Shown here one piece after another: positions 9,294 through 18,046 of a stretch of 64,000 nucleotides of DNA (its first letter is position 1; each line of letters opens with the position of its first letter). Below the pieces are notes generated by a model. That model was not told the origin of the DNA. It worked only from the letters and a program-made list of their open reading frames with translations, and searched no databases. This DNA is from Acidithiobacillus acidisediminis (GTDB taxonomy: Bacteria > Pseudomonadota > Gammaproteobacteria > Acidithiobacillales > Acidithiobacillaceae). The translations under genes and the position numbers were made by a program. Location of the stretch: contig NZ_JALQCS010000001.1 in the NCBI RefSeq assembly GCF_023277115.1, positions 2,660,001 through 2,724,000 of the forward strand, written 5' to 3'.

Positions 9294-9836
9294 ATGCGGA
9301 TTCGATCGGCACGCAGCCTGGTATTGGCCATCGACCTACAAGACAAGCTGCTGGCCATGCTCGACCCCGAAGGGCGGACATCACTCCTGCGCGCTTCGCA
9401 TCGCTTTCTTGCCAGCGCTCGCGCACTGGACGTCCCCATTCTCCTCTCCGCCCAGTATCCTAAGGGTCTGGGTCCGGTGCATACAGAGTTCCTGGAATTT
9501 GCCACAACCCTAGAGAAAACCGAGTTTTCCTGTTACGCCAACCCCGCCATCCGTAATGCCTTACGAGCACAGGTAGAGCGCCGGCAAATTTGCCTGCTGG
9601 GCGTGGAAACACACATTTGTGTCTTACAGACGGCCCTCGATCTGCAGGCCAATGGCTGGGATGTCGTGGTTGCCATCGACGCCACGGCCAGCCGTGACCC
9701 ACAGCAGAACGAATGGGGTCTCAGCCGCCTGCAGCAGGCCGGAATCATCCTGAGCAGTACCGAGTCGATCTTCTACGAATGGATGAACGATGCCGCCGAC
9801 CCCCGTTTCCGCCAGCTTGCGCCTGCCTGGCGCTGA
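9294..9836 (+). CDS. Isochorismatase-family cysteine hydrolase
   Basis: A 180-residue hydrolase with the Asp-Lys-Cys triad of the family: Asp in AIDLQDKL near the N-terminus, Lys in TLEKTEF, and the nucleophile in GVETHICVLQTA. This is the YcaC/nicotinamidase-like fold; the substrate is not defined. It lies between pcm and the M61 peptidase and is probably co-transcribed with both. Confidence 0.88.
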   Translation: MRIRSARSLVLAIDLQDKLLAMLDPEGRTSLLRASHRFLASARALDVPILLSAQYPKGLGPVHTEFLEFATTLEKTEFSCYANPAIRNALRAQVERRQICLLGVETHICVLQTALDLQANGWDVVVAIDATASRDPQQNEWGLSRLQQAGIILSSTESIFYEWMNDAADPRFRQLAPAWR

Positions 9837-9844
9837 CCCACGCA

Positions 9845-11611
9845 ATGCACCTGCACTACGACATTCAGCTACGACCGGCGCAACACCTTTTCGCGGTCAC
9901 CTTACGCATCGATCATCCCGATCCCGATGGACAAGTCCTAGCTCTGCCGGCCTGGGTCCCGGGTAGCTATACCATCCGCGATCTGGCGCGACACCTCGTC
10001 AGTCTCCGGGTCTCGGCTGATGGACAGCCCGTAGCGGTCGAAAAATTCCGCAAGGATCACTGGCGCGTCGCGCCCTGTCGCCACTCCATCACCATTCACT
10101 ACGAGGTCTATGCCTTCGACAAGTCAGTGCGCACGGCTTACCTCGATGACAGCGGTGGATTTTTCAACGGGCCAGCCGTCTTTCTGCGGGTACTGGGGCA
10201 AGAAGAACAGAGGCAGGAGGTATGCTTCCGCGGGCCTAGCGACTGGCAACTCGCCACCAGCATGGAGCCGCTCGCTGCGAATCCCTGGGCCTGGGGAAGC
10301 TATCAGGCCCCGAACTATCGCGATCTCTGTAATCACCCGGTACTGTTCGGCCCGCTGAGTCGCGTCGATTTTCCGGCTGGAGATCTGCCCCATCACCTCG
10401 CCTTGCTTGGGCATCCGGACGCCGACTTACTCCGTCTGGGAGAGGATCTCGGCACGATCTGCAGCTATCAGCAAGAATTCTGGGGAGCGAGCCCCTTTTC
10501 GCGTTACCATTTTCTCTGCCTGGGCGGACAGAACGCCTATGGCGGCCTGGAACACGCCGCGTCTTCGGCCCTCCTCTGCAGCCGCAGTGACCTCGATGGT
10601 AGCGATGCCAAGGGCTACCGCCAGTTCCTCGGCTTGGCCAGTCATGAGTATTTTCACTCCTGGTTGGTACAGAGTATCCGTCCTGCTGCCTGGAGCGAGA
10701 GCTATTGGGAAGCCGAGATCCCCAGCCGCGATCTCTGGGTCTTTGAGGGAATCACTTCCTATTACGACAGCCTGTTGCTCTGCCGGGCCGGGCTCTGGAG
10801 CTCGGCGGAGTACCTTGAAGAACTCGGTCAGGAGATCACCCGCCTCGCCCGTCGTCCCGGAGAAGCACGCCAGAGCCTTGCCGAATCCAGTGCCGATGCC
10901 TGGACCAAGTTCTACCATCCCCATTCCGCTTCCGCCAATTTCGAGATCAGTTACTACAACAAGGGTGCACTAGCCGCCCTATGCTTGGATGTTCGCCTGC
11001 GTCAGCACGATTCGAGTCTGGATCAACTGCTGCGGACCCTCTGGCAGGAATATGGGGCAGCGCAACGTCCCTTGCCGGAGGGAAAAATTTTTTCCATTCT
11101 GCAACAAGTTCTTGGCAACGATGGTAGGCGCGAACTGGAATGCTGGATTGCCGAGCCCAAACCGTTGCCTCTGGAGGAATGCTTGCGCTTCCTCGGGGTG
11201 GAACTGCACTGGCGTGCTGCGCGCGACGAGCAGGATCGAGGGGGCACGGAGCTGACCGGTCGGCGTGCTGATCTGGGCATGAGCTGGAAAAAGGCGTCTT
11301 TGGGTGCCGAAGTCACCTTCGTGCGCGCCAGCAGCGCCGCCGAAGTCGCGGGGCTCAGCCCTGGCGACCGCCTACTGGCGATCAATGGCGAGGAAATTAT
11401 CGCAGACCGCTTGCAGGCGCAGCTTGATCGCATGGCGCCGGGGATTGTCCGTCATCTGCATTTTCTGCGCGATGGCCGGCTACGGGAGTGCGACTGCCTC
11501 CCCACACCAGCGCCACAGGACACCGCCTATCTACGCATCAGCGACAACGCTGAAGCAAGCCAATGCTGCCGAACCTGGCTGACCAGCACCCCCGATCAGG
11601 CGAGGGGATAA
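9845..11611 (+). CDS. M61-family metallopeptidase with C-terminal PDZ domain
   Basis: A 588-residue protein of the glycyl-aminopeptidase family. The zinc motif HEYFH is at residues 267-271, with the third ligand Glu in WVFEGITSYY about 35 residues later, and the M61 signature GGLEH at residues 233-237. A PDZ-like domain occupies the C-terminus (about 480-565; VRASSAAEVAGLSPGDRLLAIN). No signal peptide is seen, so it should be cytoplasmic. The start MHLHYDIQL is chosen by domain fit; its SD is poor and it probably depends on coupling to the preceding gene 8 nt away. The end overlaps the converging YmdB-type gene. Confidence 0.9.
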   Translation: MHLHYDIQLRPAQHLFAVTLRIDHPDPDGQVLALPAWVPGSYTIRDLARHLVSLRVSADGQPVAVEKFRKDHWRVAPCRHSITIHYEVYAFDKSVRTAYLDDSGGFFNGPAVFLRVLGQEEQRQEVCFRGPSDWQLATSMEPLAANPWAWGSYQAPNYRDLCNHPVLFGPLSRVDFPAGDLPHHLALLGHPDADLLRLGEDLGTICSYQQEFWGASPFSRYHFLCLGGQNAYGGLEHAASSALLCSRSDLDGSDAKGYRQFLGLASHEYFHSWLVQSIRPAAWSESYWEAEIPSRDLWVFEGITSYYDSLLLCRAGLWSSAEYLEELGQEITRLARRPGEARQSLAESSADAWTKFYHPHSASANFEISYYNKGALAALCLDVRLRQHDSSLDQLLRTLWQEYGAAQRPLPEGKIFSILQQVLGNDGRRELECWIAEPKPLPLEECLRFLGVELHWRAARDEQDRGGTELTGRRADLGMSWKKASLGAEVTFVRASSAAEVAGLSPGDRLLAINGEEIIADRLQAQLDRMAPGIVRHLHFLRDGRLRECDCLPTPAPQDTAYLRISDNAEASQCCRTWLTSTPDQARG

Positions 11612-12390
11612 TCCCGGCGGATTCGCTCCACTGTCAGCGCCTTACCGCTTTCCATATCCACCTCAACCAACAACCCACAAAGACTGGCCACCCCGTCTAC
11701 CACCGGGGCCTTGGCTGGCATGGCGTCGATGAAACGGCGTTTGGCAATCTCCCGATCCACACCAATGATCGAATCGTAACAACCGCACATGCCCGCATCG
11801 CTCTGGTACGCCATCCCCCCCGGCAGAATCCGCTCATCTGCCGTTGGGACATGAGTATGGCTACCCACCGCCACGCTCGCCCGCCCATCCAGGTGCCAGG
11901 CCAGGGCATATTTCTCGCTGGTCGCTTCGGCATGGAGATCGACCAGAATGACATCGCAGCCCTGCAGATCCGCCGCTATGGCCGTATCGGCAGCGCGAAA
12001 CGGGCAGTCATAGAGGGGGTGCATGAAGAGTCGCCCCATCAGGTTGAGGACGCCCAAGCGCCAGCCCTCTTTTTCTATCACCACAGCCCCGCGCCCAGGC
12101 GTCCCCGGAGGAGCATTGTAGGGACGGAGCAAGCGGGGCTCGGTCTCGATGAAGCTGATGGCCTCCTTCTGATCCCAGACATGATTTCCTGCCGTCACGG
12201 CATCCACCCCCCAAGCCAGGAATTCATCAAGGATCTTGCGCGTGATACCAGCACCACCGGCAGCGTTCTCGCCATTGACCACTACCGCATCCACTCCGCG
12301 CTCGCCACGCAGTTGCACCAAACCCTCCTGCAAGGCCCGCCGGCCCGGCGCCCCCATCACGTCACCGGCAAAGAAAATGCTCACCTTCAT
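11596..12390 (-). CDS. YmdB-type metallophosphoesterase (TIGR00282)
   Basis: A 264-residue calcineurin-like phosphoesterase. Metal-binding residues are visible as FAGDVMGAPG, NGENAAGG, TAGNHVWDQ and VGSHTHVPTAD. Homologues such as B. subtilis YmdB hydrolyse 2',3'- or 3',5'-cyclic nucleotides. Its ATG overlaps the ygfA stop (ATGA), so it is expressed from the 6S RNA/ygfA unit. Confidence 0.9.
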   Translation of the reverse strand: MKVSIFFAGDVMGAPGRRALQEGLVQLRGERGVDAVVVNGENAAGGAGITRKILDEFLAWGVDAVTAGNHVWDQKEAISFIETEPRLLRPYNAPPGTPGRGAVVIEKEGWRLGVLNLMGRLFMHPLYDCPFRAADTAIAADLQGCDVILVDLHAEATSEKYALAWHLDGRASVAVGSHTHVPTADERILPGGMAYQSDAGMCGCYDSIIGVDREIAKRRFIDAMPAKAPVVDGVASLCGLLVEVDMESGKALTVERIRRDYPLA

Positions 12391-12983
12391 CGTACAAAAC
12401 TCCGCAATTCGCGCTCCGTAGCAATCCCATCCAACGGCACATCCCACGGCTCTGCCGGCAATTCTCCCAGTTCCTGGAAGGCATGGGCTACCCCAAGCAA
12501 ATGCGGTCGGCGCCAATGCTGGCGGTGACGCAGCGGAACCAGACTGCGATCATAAAAACCGCCGCCCATCCCCAAGCGCTGTCCCCGCGCATCAAATGCC
12601 ACCAGGGGCAAAATCAGTAGGTCGAGGTCGGTTACAGATTTCCAGTGGCAACGTGCCACATCGGGCTCGGGGATTCCCAACCGATTGTCTCGCAGAGTAA
12701 CGCCCGCTCGCAGGGGGGCAAAACGCAACATCTTCGCATGTGGCCCAGCCAAGACCGGCAGAAAGAATTGCTGTCGATGCGCCCAGGGCAACTGCAGGAT
12801 CGCCAGGGCACTGATTTCACCTCGCATCGGCCAATACAGACCAATGGAGCGGGCCTTATACAGTAGGGGAGACTTTCTTAATTGCCGGAGCAAGGACTGC
12901 TCCGCATGGCGCAAATCCGCTGAACTCAGCGCGGCACGACGCTGACGCATGGCACGCCGGATTTCAATTTTTGACGCTGACAA
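12387..12983 (-). CDS. ygfA: 5-formyltetrahydrofolate cyclo-ligase family protein
   Basis: A 198-residue protein converting 5-formyl-THF to 5,10-methenyl-THF with ATP. The family pocket is visible as IGLYWPMRGEIS, the glycine-rich RLGMGGGFYDRS and the C-terminal LGVAHAFQE. The start is a TTG preceded by GGGGAG with 5-nt spacing. That SD lies in the 3' strand of the 6S RNA closing stem, and the start abuts its T-run. In gammaproteobacteria ygfA is also co-transcribed with 6S RNA. Confidence 0.88.
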   Translation of the reverse strand: MSASKIEIRRAMRQRRAALSSADLRHAEQSLLRQLRKSPLLYKARSIGLYWPMRGEISALAILQLPWAHRQQFFLPVLAGPHAKMLRFAPLRAGVTLRDNRLGIPEPDVARCHWKSVTDLDLLILPLVAFDARGQRLGMGGGFYDRSLVPLRHRQHWRRPHLLGVAHAFQELGELPAEPWDVPLDGIATERELRSFVR

Positions 12984-13172
12984 AAAAACTCCCCACTTGG
13001 GCCGTGGTACCCGCTATCCCACGAACCTGATGACCAGGTCGGAGGCTCGGGACTCGTTTCAGGCTACTCCACGAAGGAGCGGCACACCAACGAGGTAGGC
13101 CAAAGCCCCCTGGATAGACAATGTTGGTTCAGGAAATATCCCGGCACCACGAACCCCGCAGGGAGTGAGCTC
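12984..13172 (-). ncRNA. ssrS: 6S RNA (ssrS)
   Basis: The 190-bp gap between zapA and ygfA is the classical position of 6S RNA, the RNA that sequesters sigma70-RNA polymerase. Read on the minus strand it contains the family-like GATATTTCCTGAACC segment. It has long-range closing helices: CTCCCTGC near the 5' end can pair with GTGGGGAG at the 3' end, and CGTGGTGCC with GGTACCACG. The 3' end runs into seven T residues. The exact ends are estimated from the helices. Confidence 0.85.
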
Positions 13173-13175
13173 AAG

Positions 13176-13493
13176 CTACTCTCCACCCTGTTCGATGTCA
13201 ACCAGATGCTGCAGACGCGTGGCAATCCCCTCCAGAACCCGCTGCCCCTGTTGCAATTCCTCCTGACTCCGATGCAGATCCGCAGCCAGGTTCAGGGCGA
13301 TCATGAGCAAGGCTCGCTCCCTCTGTACTCCCACCATTTGCCGAATCTTTGCCGTCTGCAAACGCTCCTGCAGGGTAAGCATGGCCTGCGCGAGTAAATC
13401 ACGCTCCTCGGCAGAGCAGGAGATTTGATAAGATTGACCGAGAAATTCTGCCGCGATGATTTCGCGCGCATTCGCAGCACTGCCCTGACTCAT
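13176..13493 (-). CDS. zapA: Cell division protein ZapA
   Basis: A 105-residue protein that cross-links FtsZ filaments at the division site. It has the ZapA globular head with EFLGQSYQISC and SAEERDLLAQAM, then a long C-terminal coiled coil. The start MSQGSAANAR is chosen by family length; the longer open frame upstream overlaps the zapB-like gene. The zapB-like stop overlaps its start by 4 nt. Confidence 0.88.
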   Translation of the reverse strand: MSQGSAANAREIIAAEFLGQSYQISCSAEERDLLAQAMLTLQERLQTAKIRQMVGVQRERALLMIALNLAADLHRSQEELQQGQRVLEGIATRLQHLVDIEQGGE

Positions 13494-13735
13494 GGTCGGT
13501 ATCCTTCTTGTTCCCAGATGCAGATTTGCTCGAGCAGACGATCCAGGCGTTCGCGAATCTCGTGTTGCTGCTGCCGCAGGCGGAGATTTTCTGCTTCCAG
13601 GAGTTCTTTCTCGCGCCGTAGGCGACCCAGTTCGACCCACTGCGCTCCCCCTCGCGCCTGGCGACGCAAGGTATGATAATCGAGTATCATGTCTTCGATT
13701 TGGACCAGGAGAGATTCGACCCGAGATTCCCGCAC
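13490..13735 (-). CDS. ZapB-like small coiled-coil protein
   Basis: An 81-residue highly charged coiled-coil protein (heptads through VESLLVQIEDMILDYHTLRR and LRREKELLEAENLRLRQQQ). It resembles the short ZapB-like family encoded directly before zapA in many proteobacteria. The GTG at 13735 is preferred because GGGGG lies 5 nt upstream; an ATG at 13786 would add 17 residues but has no SD. It overlaps zapA by 4 nt and is divergent from mrdA. Confidence 0.75.
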   Translation of the reverse strand: MRESRVESLLVQIEDMILDYHTLRRQARGGAQWVELGRLRREKELLEAENLRLRQQQHEIRERLDRLLEQICIWEQEGYRP

Positions 13736-13806
13736 GCGTACCCCCGGCTGCAGTGTGAAAACGAGTGTACGAAGGGAGCTAGGCATTTGCAAATCGAATA
13801 ACCCTG

Positions 13807-15645
13807 ATGAAAAAGACCTCCCCCCCCCTCGTCCCTAAGCAAAATTTTCGTAACCGCCTCGGCATTGCTGCCATCGTGGTTCTTTTGCTCTTGCTGGTGG
13901 TGGTCGCCCGCCTGCTCGATCTGCAGCTGCTGCACTACCAGAAATTCCGCCAGCTGGCGCACGATAACCATGTTGCCCTGGTTCCCGTGAATCCGGCACG
14001 AGGTCTGATTCTCGCGGATCACGGACAAGTCCTGGCCGAGAATCAGCCAACCTATGCAGTGGAAGTCACCCCCGATCAAACCAGCGATCTGGATGATACC
14101 TTGGCGCGGCTGCAAAAATTGCTGGGCCTCTCCGCTGGCGACCTGGAGCGGTTTGACAAAAGTCAGGCGGCCAAGGCCAGTTTCGATCCCATCGTGCTCA
14201 AGACCGACCTCAGTCCCCAACAGGTTGCCGCCCTCGCCGTGCGCACAGCAGAACTTCCTGGCGTGCGGGTCACGGCTTTGATGCATCGCCATTATCCCTA
14301 TGCTGGCCTCTTTGCCCATGTGGTTGGCTACGTCGGACCGATCACGGCGGCGGATCTGCAGCGGCACCAAAGCGAGAACTACCGCGGTCGTAACTACATT
14401 GGCAAGACAGGCCTGGAAAGCCATTATGAACAGCAATTGCGCGGCGAGATGGGCTATCAGATCAAACAGATCGATGCCGAGGGACTGCAGGTAGGAACCC
14501 TCTCGGAGCAGCCTCCTATGGCGGGCACTAACCTCGCCACGCACTTGCGCCTGCGGGTTCAGGAAGCCGCTGCCAACGCCCTGGAAAGCAAGAATTATCG
14601 TGGTGCCGTCGTCGCTCTGGACCCAACGAACGGACATGTACTGGCCATGGTCAGCAGTCCGAGCTTCGACGCTAATTGGTTTGTGGATGGCATCAGCAGC
14701 AAACACTGGCAAAGCCTCCTCGACAACCCTGGGCGCCCTCTTACCGATCGTGCCGACAATGGGCTCTATCCCCCGGGCTCCTGCGCCAAGCCTTTCTTCT
14801 CCATCCAGGCGATTCAGTCCGGTGTCATCACGCCGGATTACCAAACCTTTTGCCCCGGCAACTTTCAGCTCGGTGGGCATACCTACTGGGACTGGAATCG
14901 CGACGGCTTCGGCGAGACCAACCTCACCAAGGCGCTGGCCTGGTCGGTGGACGTGTTCTATTACAAATTGGCGGTCAAGATGGGCATCCAATTACAGGAT
15001 CAAACCCTCTGGCGCTTCGGGTTTGGCAAAGCACCTGGGATCGATTTGCCGGGCGGTCTAGCGGGCCTGGTTCCCACTCCCGCCTGGAAGCGCGCTCATC
15101 TCCACGCTCCCTGGTATACCGGCGACTCGGTCATTCTCGGCATCGGCCAGGGATATCTGCTCGTGACGCCCTTGCAGCTGGCGCGGGCAGTATCCGCCAT
15201 TGCCAACGGTGGCTATCTGGTGCAACCACAAGTCGCCAAGGCCTGGATCAACCCAGCCACCGGTGCACGCACGGACATTCCCAGCCCGCCGGCAGAAAAT
15301 CTCAATCTGGACCCCAAGGCGCTGCAAGCCGTGCGTCTGGGCATGGAAGCGTGTGTCAACACCGGCACCTGCCATAGCATCAGTATTCCGGGCATCAGTA
15401 TTGCGGGGAAAACGGGCACCGCCCAGGTACCAGAAGGCTATGCCCACGGCCGCACCATCTATAACAACGACTCACTGTTCATTGGCTGGGCACCCGTCGA
15501 CCATCCCAAGATCGCCGTCGCCGTGGTAGTGGAAAATGGTGGCCACAATGCCTGGCAAGCCTTACCCGTGGCGCGAGCCACGATTGCAGCGTATCTGCAG
15601 CCAGAGACTACCCTGGCTTCCGCAGAACGACCCAAAATGCCTTGA
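13807..15645 (+). CDS. mrdA: Penicillin-binding protein 2 (peptidoglycan DD-transpeptidase)
   Basis: A 612-residue class B PBP for cell-wall elongation. It has one N-terminal membrane anchor (about residues 18-38), a dimerisation/pedestal domain, and the transpeptidase domain with SxxK in PPGSCAKPF, SxD in LAWSVDVF and KTGT in IAGKTGTAQVP. It normally works with RodA; no rodA is adjacent. The ATG has little SD. The 71-bp divergent gap to the zapB-like gene should hold both promoters. Confidence 0.95.
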   Translation: MKKTSPPLVPKQNFRNRLGIAAIVVLLLLLVVVARLLDLQLLHYQKFRQLAHDNHVALVPVNPARGLILADHGQVLAENQPTYAVEVTPDQTSDLDDTLARLQKLLGLSAGDLERFDKSQAAKASFDPIVLKTDLSPQQVAALAVRTAELPGVRVTALMHRHYPYAGLFAHVVGYVGPITAADLQRHQSENYRGRNYIGKTGLESHYEQQLRGEMGYQIKQIDAEGLQVGTLSEQPPMAGTNLATHLRLRVQEAAANALESKNYRGAVVALDPTNGHVLAMVSSPSFDANWFVDGISSKHWQSLLDNPGRPLTDRADNGLYPPGSCAKPFFSIQAIQSGVITPDYQTFCPGNFQLGGHTYWDWNRDGFGETNLTKALAWSVDVFYYKLAVKMGIQLQDQTLWRFGFGKAPGIDLPGGLAGLVPTPAWKRAHLHAPWYTGDSVILGIGQGYLLVTPLQLARAVSAIANGGYLVQPQVAKAWINPATGARTDIPSPPAENLNLDPKALQAVRLGMEACVNTGTCHSISIPGISIAGKTGTAQVPEGYAHGRTIYNNDSLFIGWAPVDHPKIAVAVVVENGGHNAWQALPVARATIAAYLQPETTLASAERPKMP

Positions 15646-15722
15646 CAGGCTGCACAAAAATCCGCAGAATCCGCCGATCTTTCGCCTTAAGTCGGGCGTA
15701 GCACAGTTTGAGGAGTAGTAGC

Positions 15723-16001
15723 GTGGCCAATTCAGCGCAAGCGCGTAAGCGCGCAGTTCAGAACCAGAAACAACGGTTGCATAACGACAGCCTTCATTCG
15801 CGTATGCGCACCTTCGTCAAGCACGTTTTGCGCGCTGTACGCGATGGCAACCAGGAACAGGCACGCAGCGCCCTGCAGAGCGCAGAGTCGATGATCGACA
15901 AGACGGCCAGCAAGGGGATCATCCACCGCAATGCCGCGGCACGCACCAAGAGCCGTTTGAGTGCGCGAGTGAAAGCGATGGGGCAACAGGCCTCCGCCTA
16001 A
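15723..16001 (+). CDS. rpsT: 30S ribosomal protein S20
   Basis: A 92-residue basic, helical protein that binds 16S rRNA early in 30S assembly. The GTG start at 15723 (giving MANSAQARKR) follows AGGAG with 7-nt spacing and matches the family N-terminus. The conserved SAEKMIDK-like stretch appears as QSAESMIDKTASKGIIHRN. It is followed by a strong terminator. Confidence 0.97.
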   Translation: MANSAQARKRAVQNQKQRLHNDSLHSRMRTFVKHVLRAVRDGNQEQARSALQSAESMIDKTASKGIIHRNAAARTKSRLSARVKAMGQQASA

Positions 16002-16024
16002 ACAGTATTCGCCGGCGCAGATCA

Positions 16025-16059
16025 GAAGGCCAACCCTGCGGTTGGCCTTCTTGCTTTTT
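16025..16059 (+). terminator. Intrinsic terminator after rpsT
   Basis: GAAGGCCAACC, loop CTGC, GGTTGGCCTTC, then TTGCTTTTT. It ends inside the stop of the converging rep gene and may act in both directions. Confidence 0.9.
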
Positions 16060-18046
16060 AGGTATCGAGCAGCGCGCGCAGGCGGGCAAAGGCATCTTCC
16101 GTCTCTGCGGGGCTGTCGGCGTCCTTGCCCGTTGCCTGCCAATCCAGGAGCTCTGACGGGATCTCCGCGAGGAAACGTGATGGCTCCGGATTCAGGGTCT
16201 CGCCATACCGTTTGCGCGAGTGACAAAAACTGAGCTGCAAGCGGAAGCGCGCGCGGGTCATGCCCACATAGAAGAGACGCCGTTCCTCGGCAATCTGCTC
16301 TGGGCTTTCGCTATTGCGGTGTGGCAACAGCTCCTCTTCCAAGCCCACCAGAAACACCTGCGGAAACTCCAGGCCCTTGGCCGCATGCAGGGTAGAAAGG
16401 CGCAGTACATCACGGTCTTCCTCTTCCTCGCGTTCCAGCATGTTGAACAACATCAGCCGCTGCAACAACTCGGCGAGGTCCTTTGGCCCCTCCTCTTGCG
16501 CCAACAGATGCCCCATCCAGTCCAGGAGCTCCTGTAGATTTTCCCAACGACGCCGCGCGCTGCGTTCGTCGCCCTCGTCCAACAGGTATTGCCAGTAGCC
16601 GATTTCTTCGGGAATGCCCTGCAATACGGCAAGCAAATCATCGCTGCGTTGCAGCTCGTCATTCTTCTGATTGATCCAGTTGGCAAACTCTTCCAGGGCA
16701 GCACGGCTACGCGCCGGAAGATCGAGATCCTCGGCAAAGATGCTGGCAAAAAGGGACTGGCCCTGGGCACGCGCGAGCTGGCCTAGCCGCTCCAAACTTT
16801 GGCTGCCAATACCCCGGCGCGGGGTATTCACGGCACGCAACAAGGCGGGGTCGTCATCCGGATTCTGGATGAGGCGGCAATACGCGAGAAAGTCCTTGAT
16901 TTCGGCGCGCTCGAAAAACGAGATCCCGCCCGACACCTGATAGGGAATGCGTGCCGCCCGTAATGCCGCTTCCAGGGCGCGAGATTGATGATTGCTGCGA
17001 TAGAGGATGGCATAGTCGCGGTATTCCCCATCACGCTGAAAACGATCGCGCAAGATGGCATTGGCGATACGCTCCGCCTCGTCACTCTCATCGGCGCAAG
17101 CATGGACCTGAATGCGCTCGCCCTCTCCCAACTCGGACCACAAGCGTTTTTCGAAGAGGTGCTCATTCTGCGCAATGACGGCATTGGCAGCCCGCAGAAT
17201 GCGCGCGGTGGAGCGATAGTTCTGCTCCAGCTTGATGACTTTCAGGGTGGGGAAATCCTGCGCCAGACGATGTAGGTTATCGGCAGCTGCGCCACGCCAG
17301 GAGTAGATGCTCTGGTCATCGTCGCCGACTGCCGTCAAATTTTGTCGTTGCTGCAGGAGCACTTGCAACAGACGGTACTGCGCCCCGTTACTGTCCTGAT
17401 ATTCATCCACCAAAAGATAGCGAATCCGGTCCTGCCAGTAGGCGCGAGCAGTTTCGTCCTGGGCCAGGATCCGGGTCGGCAGCAGGATAAGATCATCAAG
17501 ATCCACCGCGTTGCAGGCATGCAGCGACTTGCTGTACTCGGGATACAGTGCTTGCGCCAGGGCACCAATTTGATCCTCGCTGCGCACTTCTTCGGGCAGC
17601 AACCCGTCATTCTTGAAGCGCGAGATCCGCGCCTGGATAGCCTCCACCAGGTCCGCCGGGCCGTTGCCCTCGCGCAAGAGCCCCCGCAGCAGAGCCAAAC
17701 TGTCGCCGGGATCAATGACTGTAAAGGAGGGCCCGTAGCCCAGACGCGGCAATTCCCGGCGCAGGATTTGCAAGCCCAGGCGATGAAAAGTAGACACCAT
17801 CAAGCCACGCCCCGATCGGCCTGCCAATCGCTGGCCAATGCGCGACTTCATCTCGCGCGCTGCCTTGTTGGTAAAGGTCACCGCCGCGATGTGCTGAGGC
17901 GCGACCTGTTCCTCCTGAATCAGATAGATGATTTTTTGCGTGATCACCCGGGTCTTGCCCGAACCAGCACCGGCGAGCACCAGCAGTGGCCCATGCACGT
18001 GGCGCACTGCCTCCCACTGCGGCGCGTTGAGATCAGTACTGCTCAG
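16058..18046 (-). CDS. rep: ATP-dependent DNA helicase Rep
   Basis: A superfamily 1A 3'-5' helicase acting at replication forks. Walker A is GAGSGKT; other motifs seen are VTFTNKAAREMK (Ia), LVDEYQDSN (II), GDDDQSIYSWRGA (III), KLEQNYRS (IV), STLHAAKGLEF (V) and VGMTRAR (VI). From the first GTG (18007) the protein would lack the conserved Q motif. In the same frame a CTG at 18046, 6 nt after a perfect GGAGG, adds 13 residues (LSSTDLNAPQWEA) and restores the LNxxQ motif seen in E. coli Rep, giving 662 residues. I therefore place the start at this CTG, which overlaps the end of lgt by 14 nt. Confidence 0.93.
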   Translation of the reverse strand: MSSTDLNAPQWEAVRHVHGPLLVLAGAGSGKTRVITQKIIYLIQEEQVAPQHIAAVTFTNKAAREMKSRIGQRLAGRSGRGLMVSTFHRLGLQILRRELPRLGYGPSFTVIDPGDSLALLRGLLREGNGPADLVEAIQARISRFKNDGLLPEEVRSEDQIGALAQALYPEYSKSLHACNAVDLDDLILLPTRILAQDETARAYWQDRIRYLLVDEYQDSNGAQYRLLQVLLQQRQNLTAVGDDDQSIYSWRGAAADNLHRLAQDFPTLKVIKLEQNYRSTARILRAANAVIAQNEHLFEKRLWSELGEGERIQVHACADESDEAERIANAILRDRFQRDGEYRDYAILYRSNHQSRALEAALRAARIPYQVSGGISFFERAEIKDFLAYCRLIQNPDDDPALLRAVNTPRRGIGSQSLERLGQLARAQGQSLFASIFAEDLDLPARSRAALEEFANWINQKNDELQRSDDLLAVLQGIPEEIGYWQYLLDEGDERSARRRWENLQELLDWMGHLLAQEEGPKDLAELLQRLMLFNMLEREEEEDRDVLRLSTLHAAKGLEFPQVFLVGLEEELLPHRNSESPEQIAEERRLFYVGMTRARFRLQLSFCHSRKRYGETLNPEPSRFLAEIPSELLDWQATGKDADSPAETEDAFARLRALLDT

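Noticed and set aside
11563-12528. 321-codon plus-strand open frame
   Set aside because: Antisense to the YmdB-type gene with intact metal motifs.
13687-14991. 434-codon minus-strand open frame
   Set aside because: Antisense to mrdA, which has all transpeptidase motifs.
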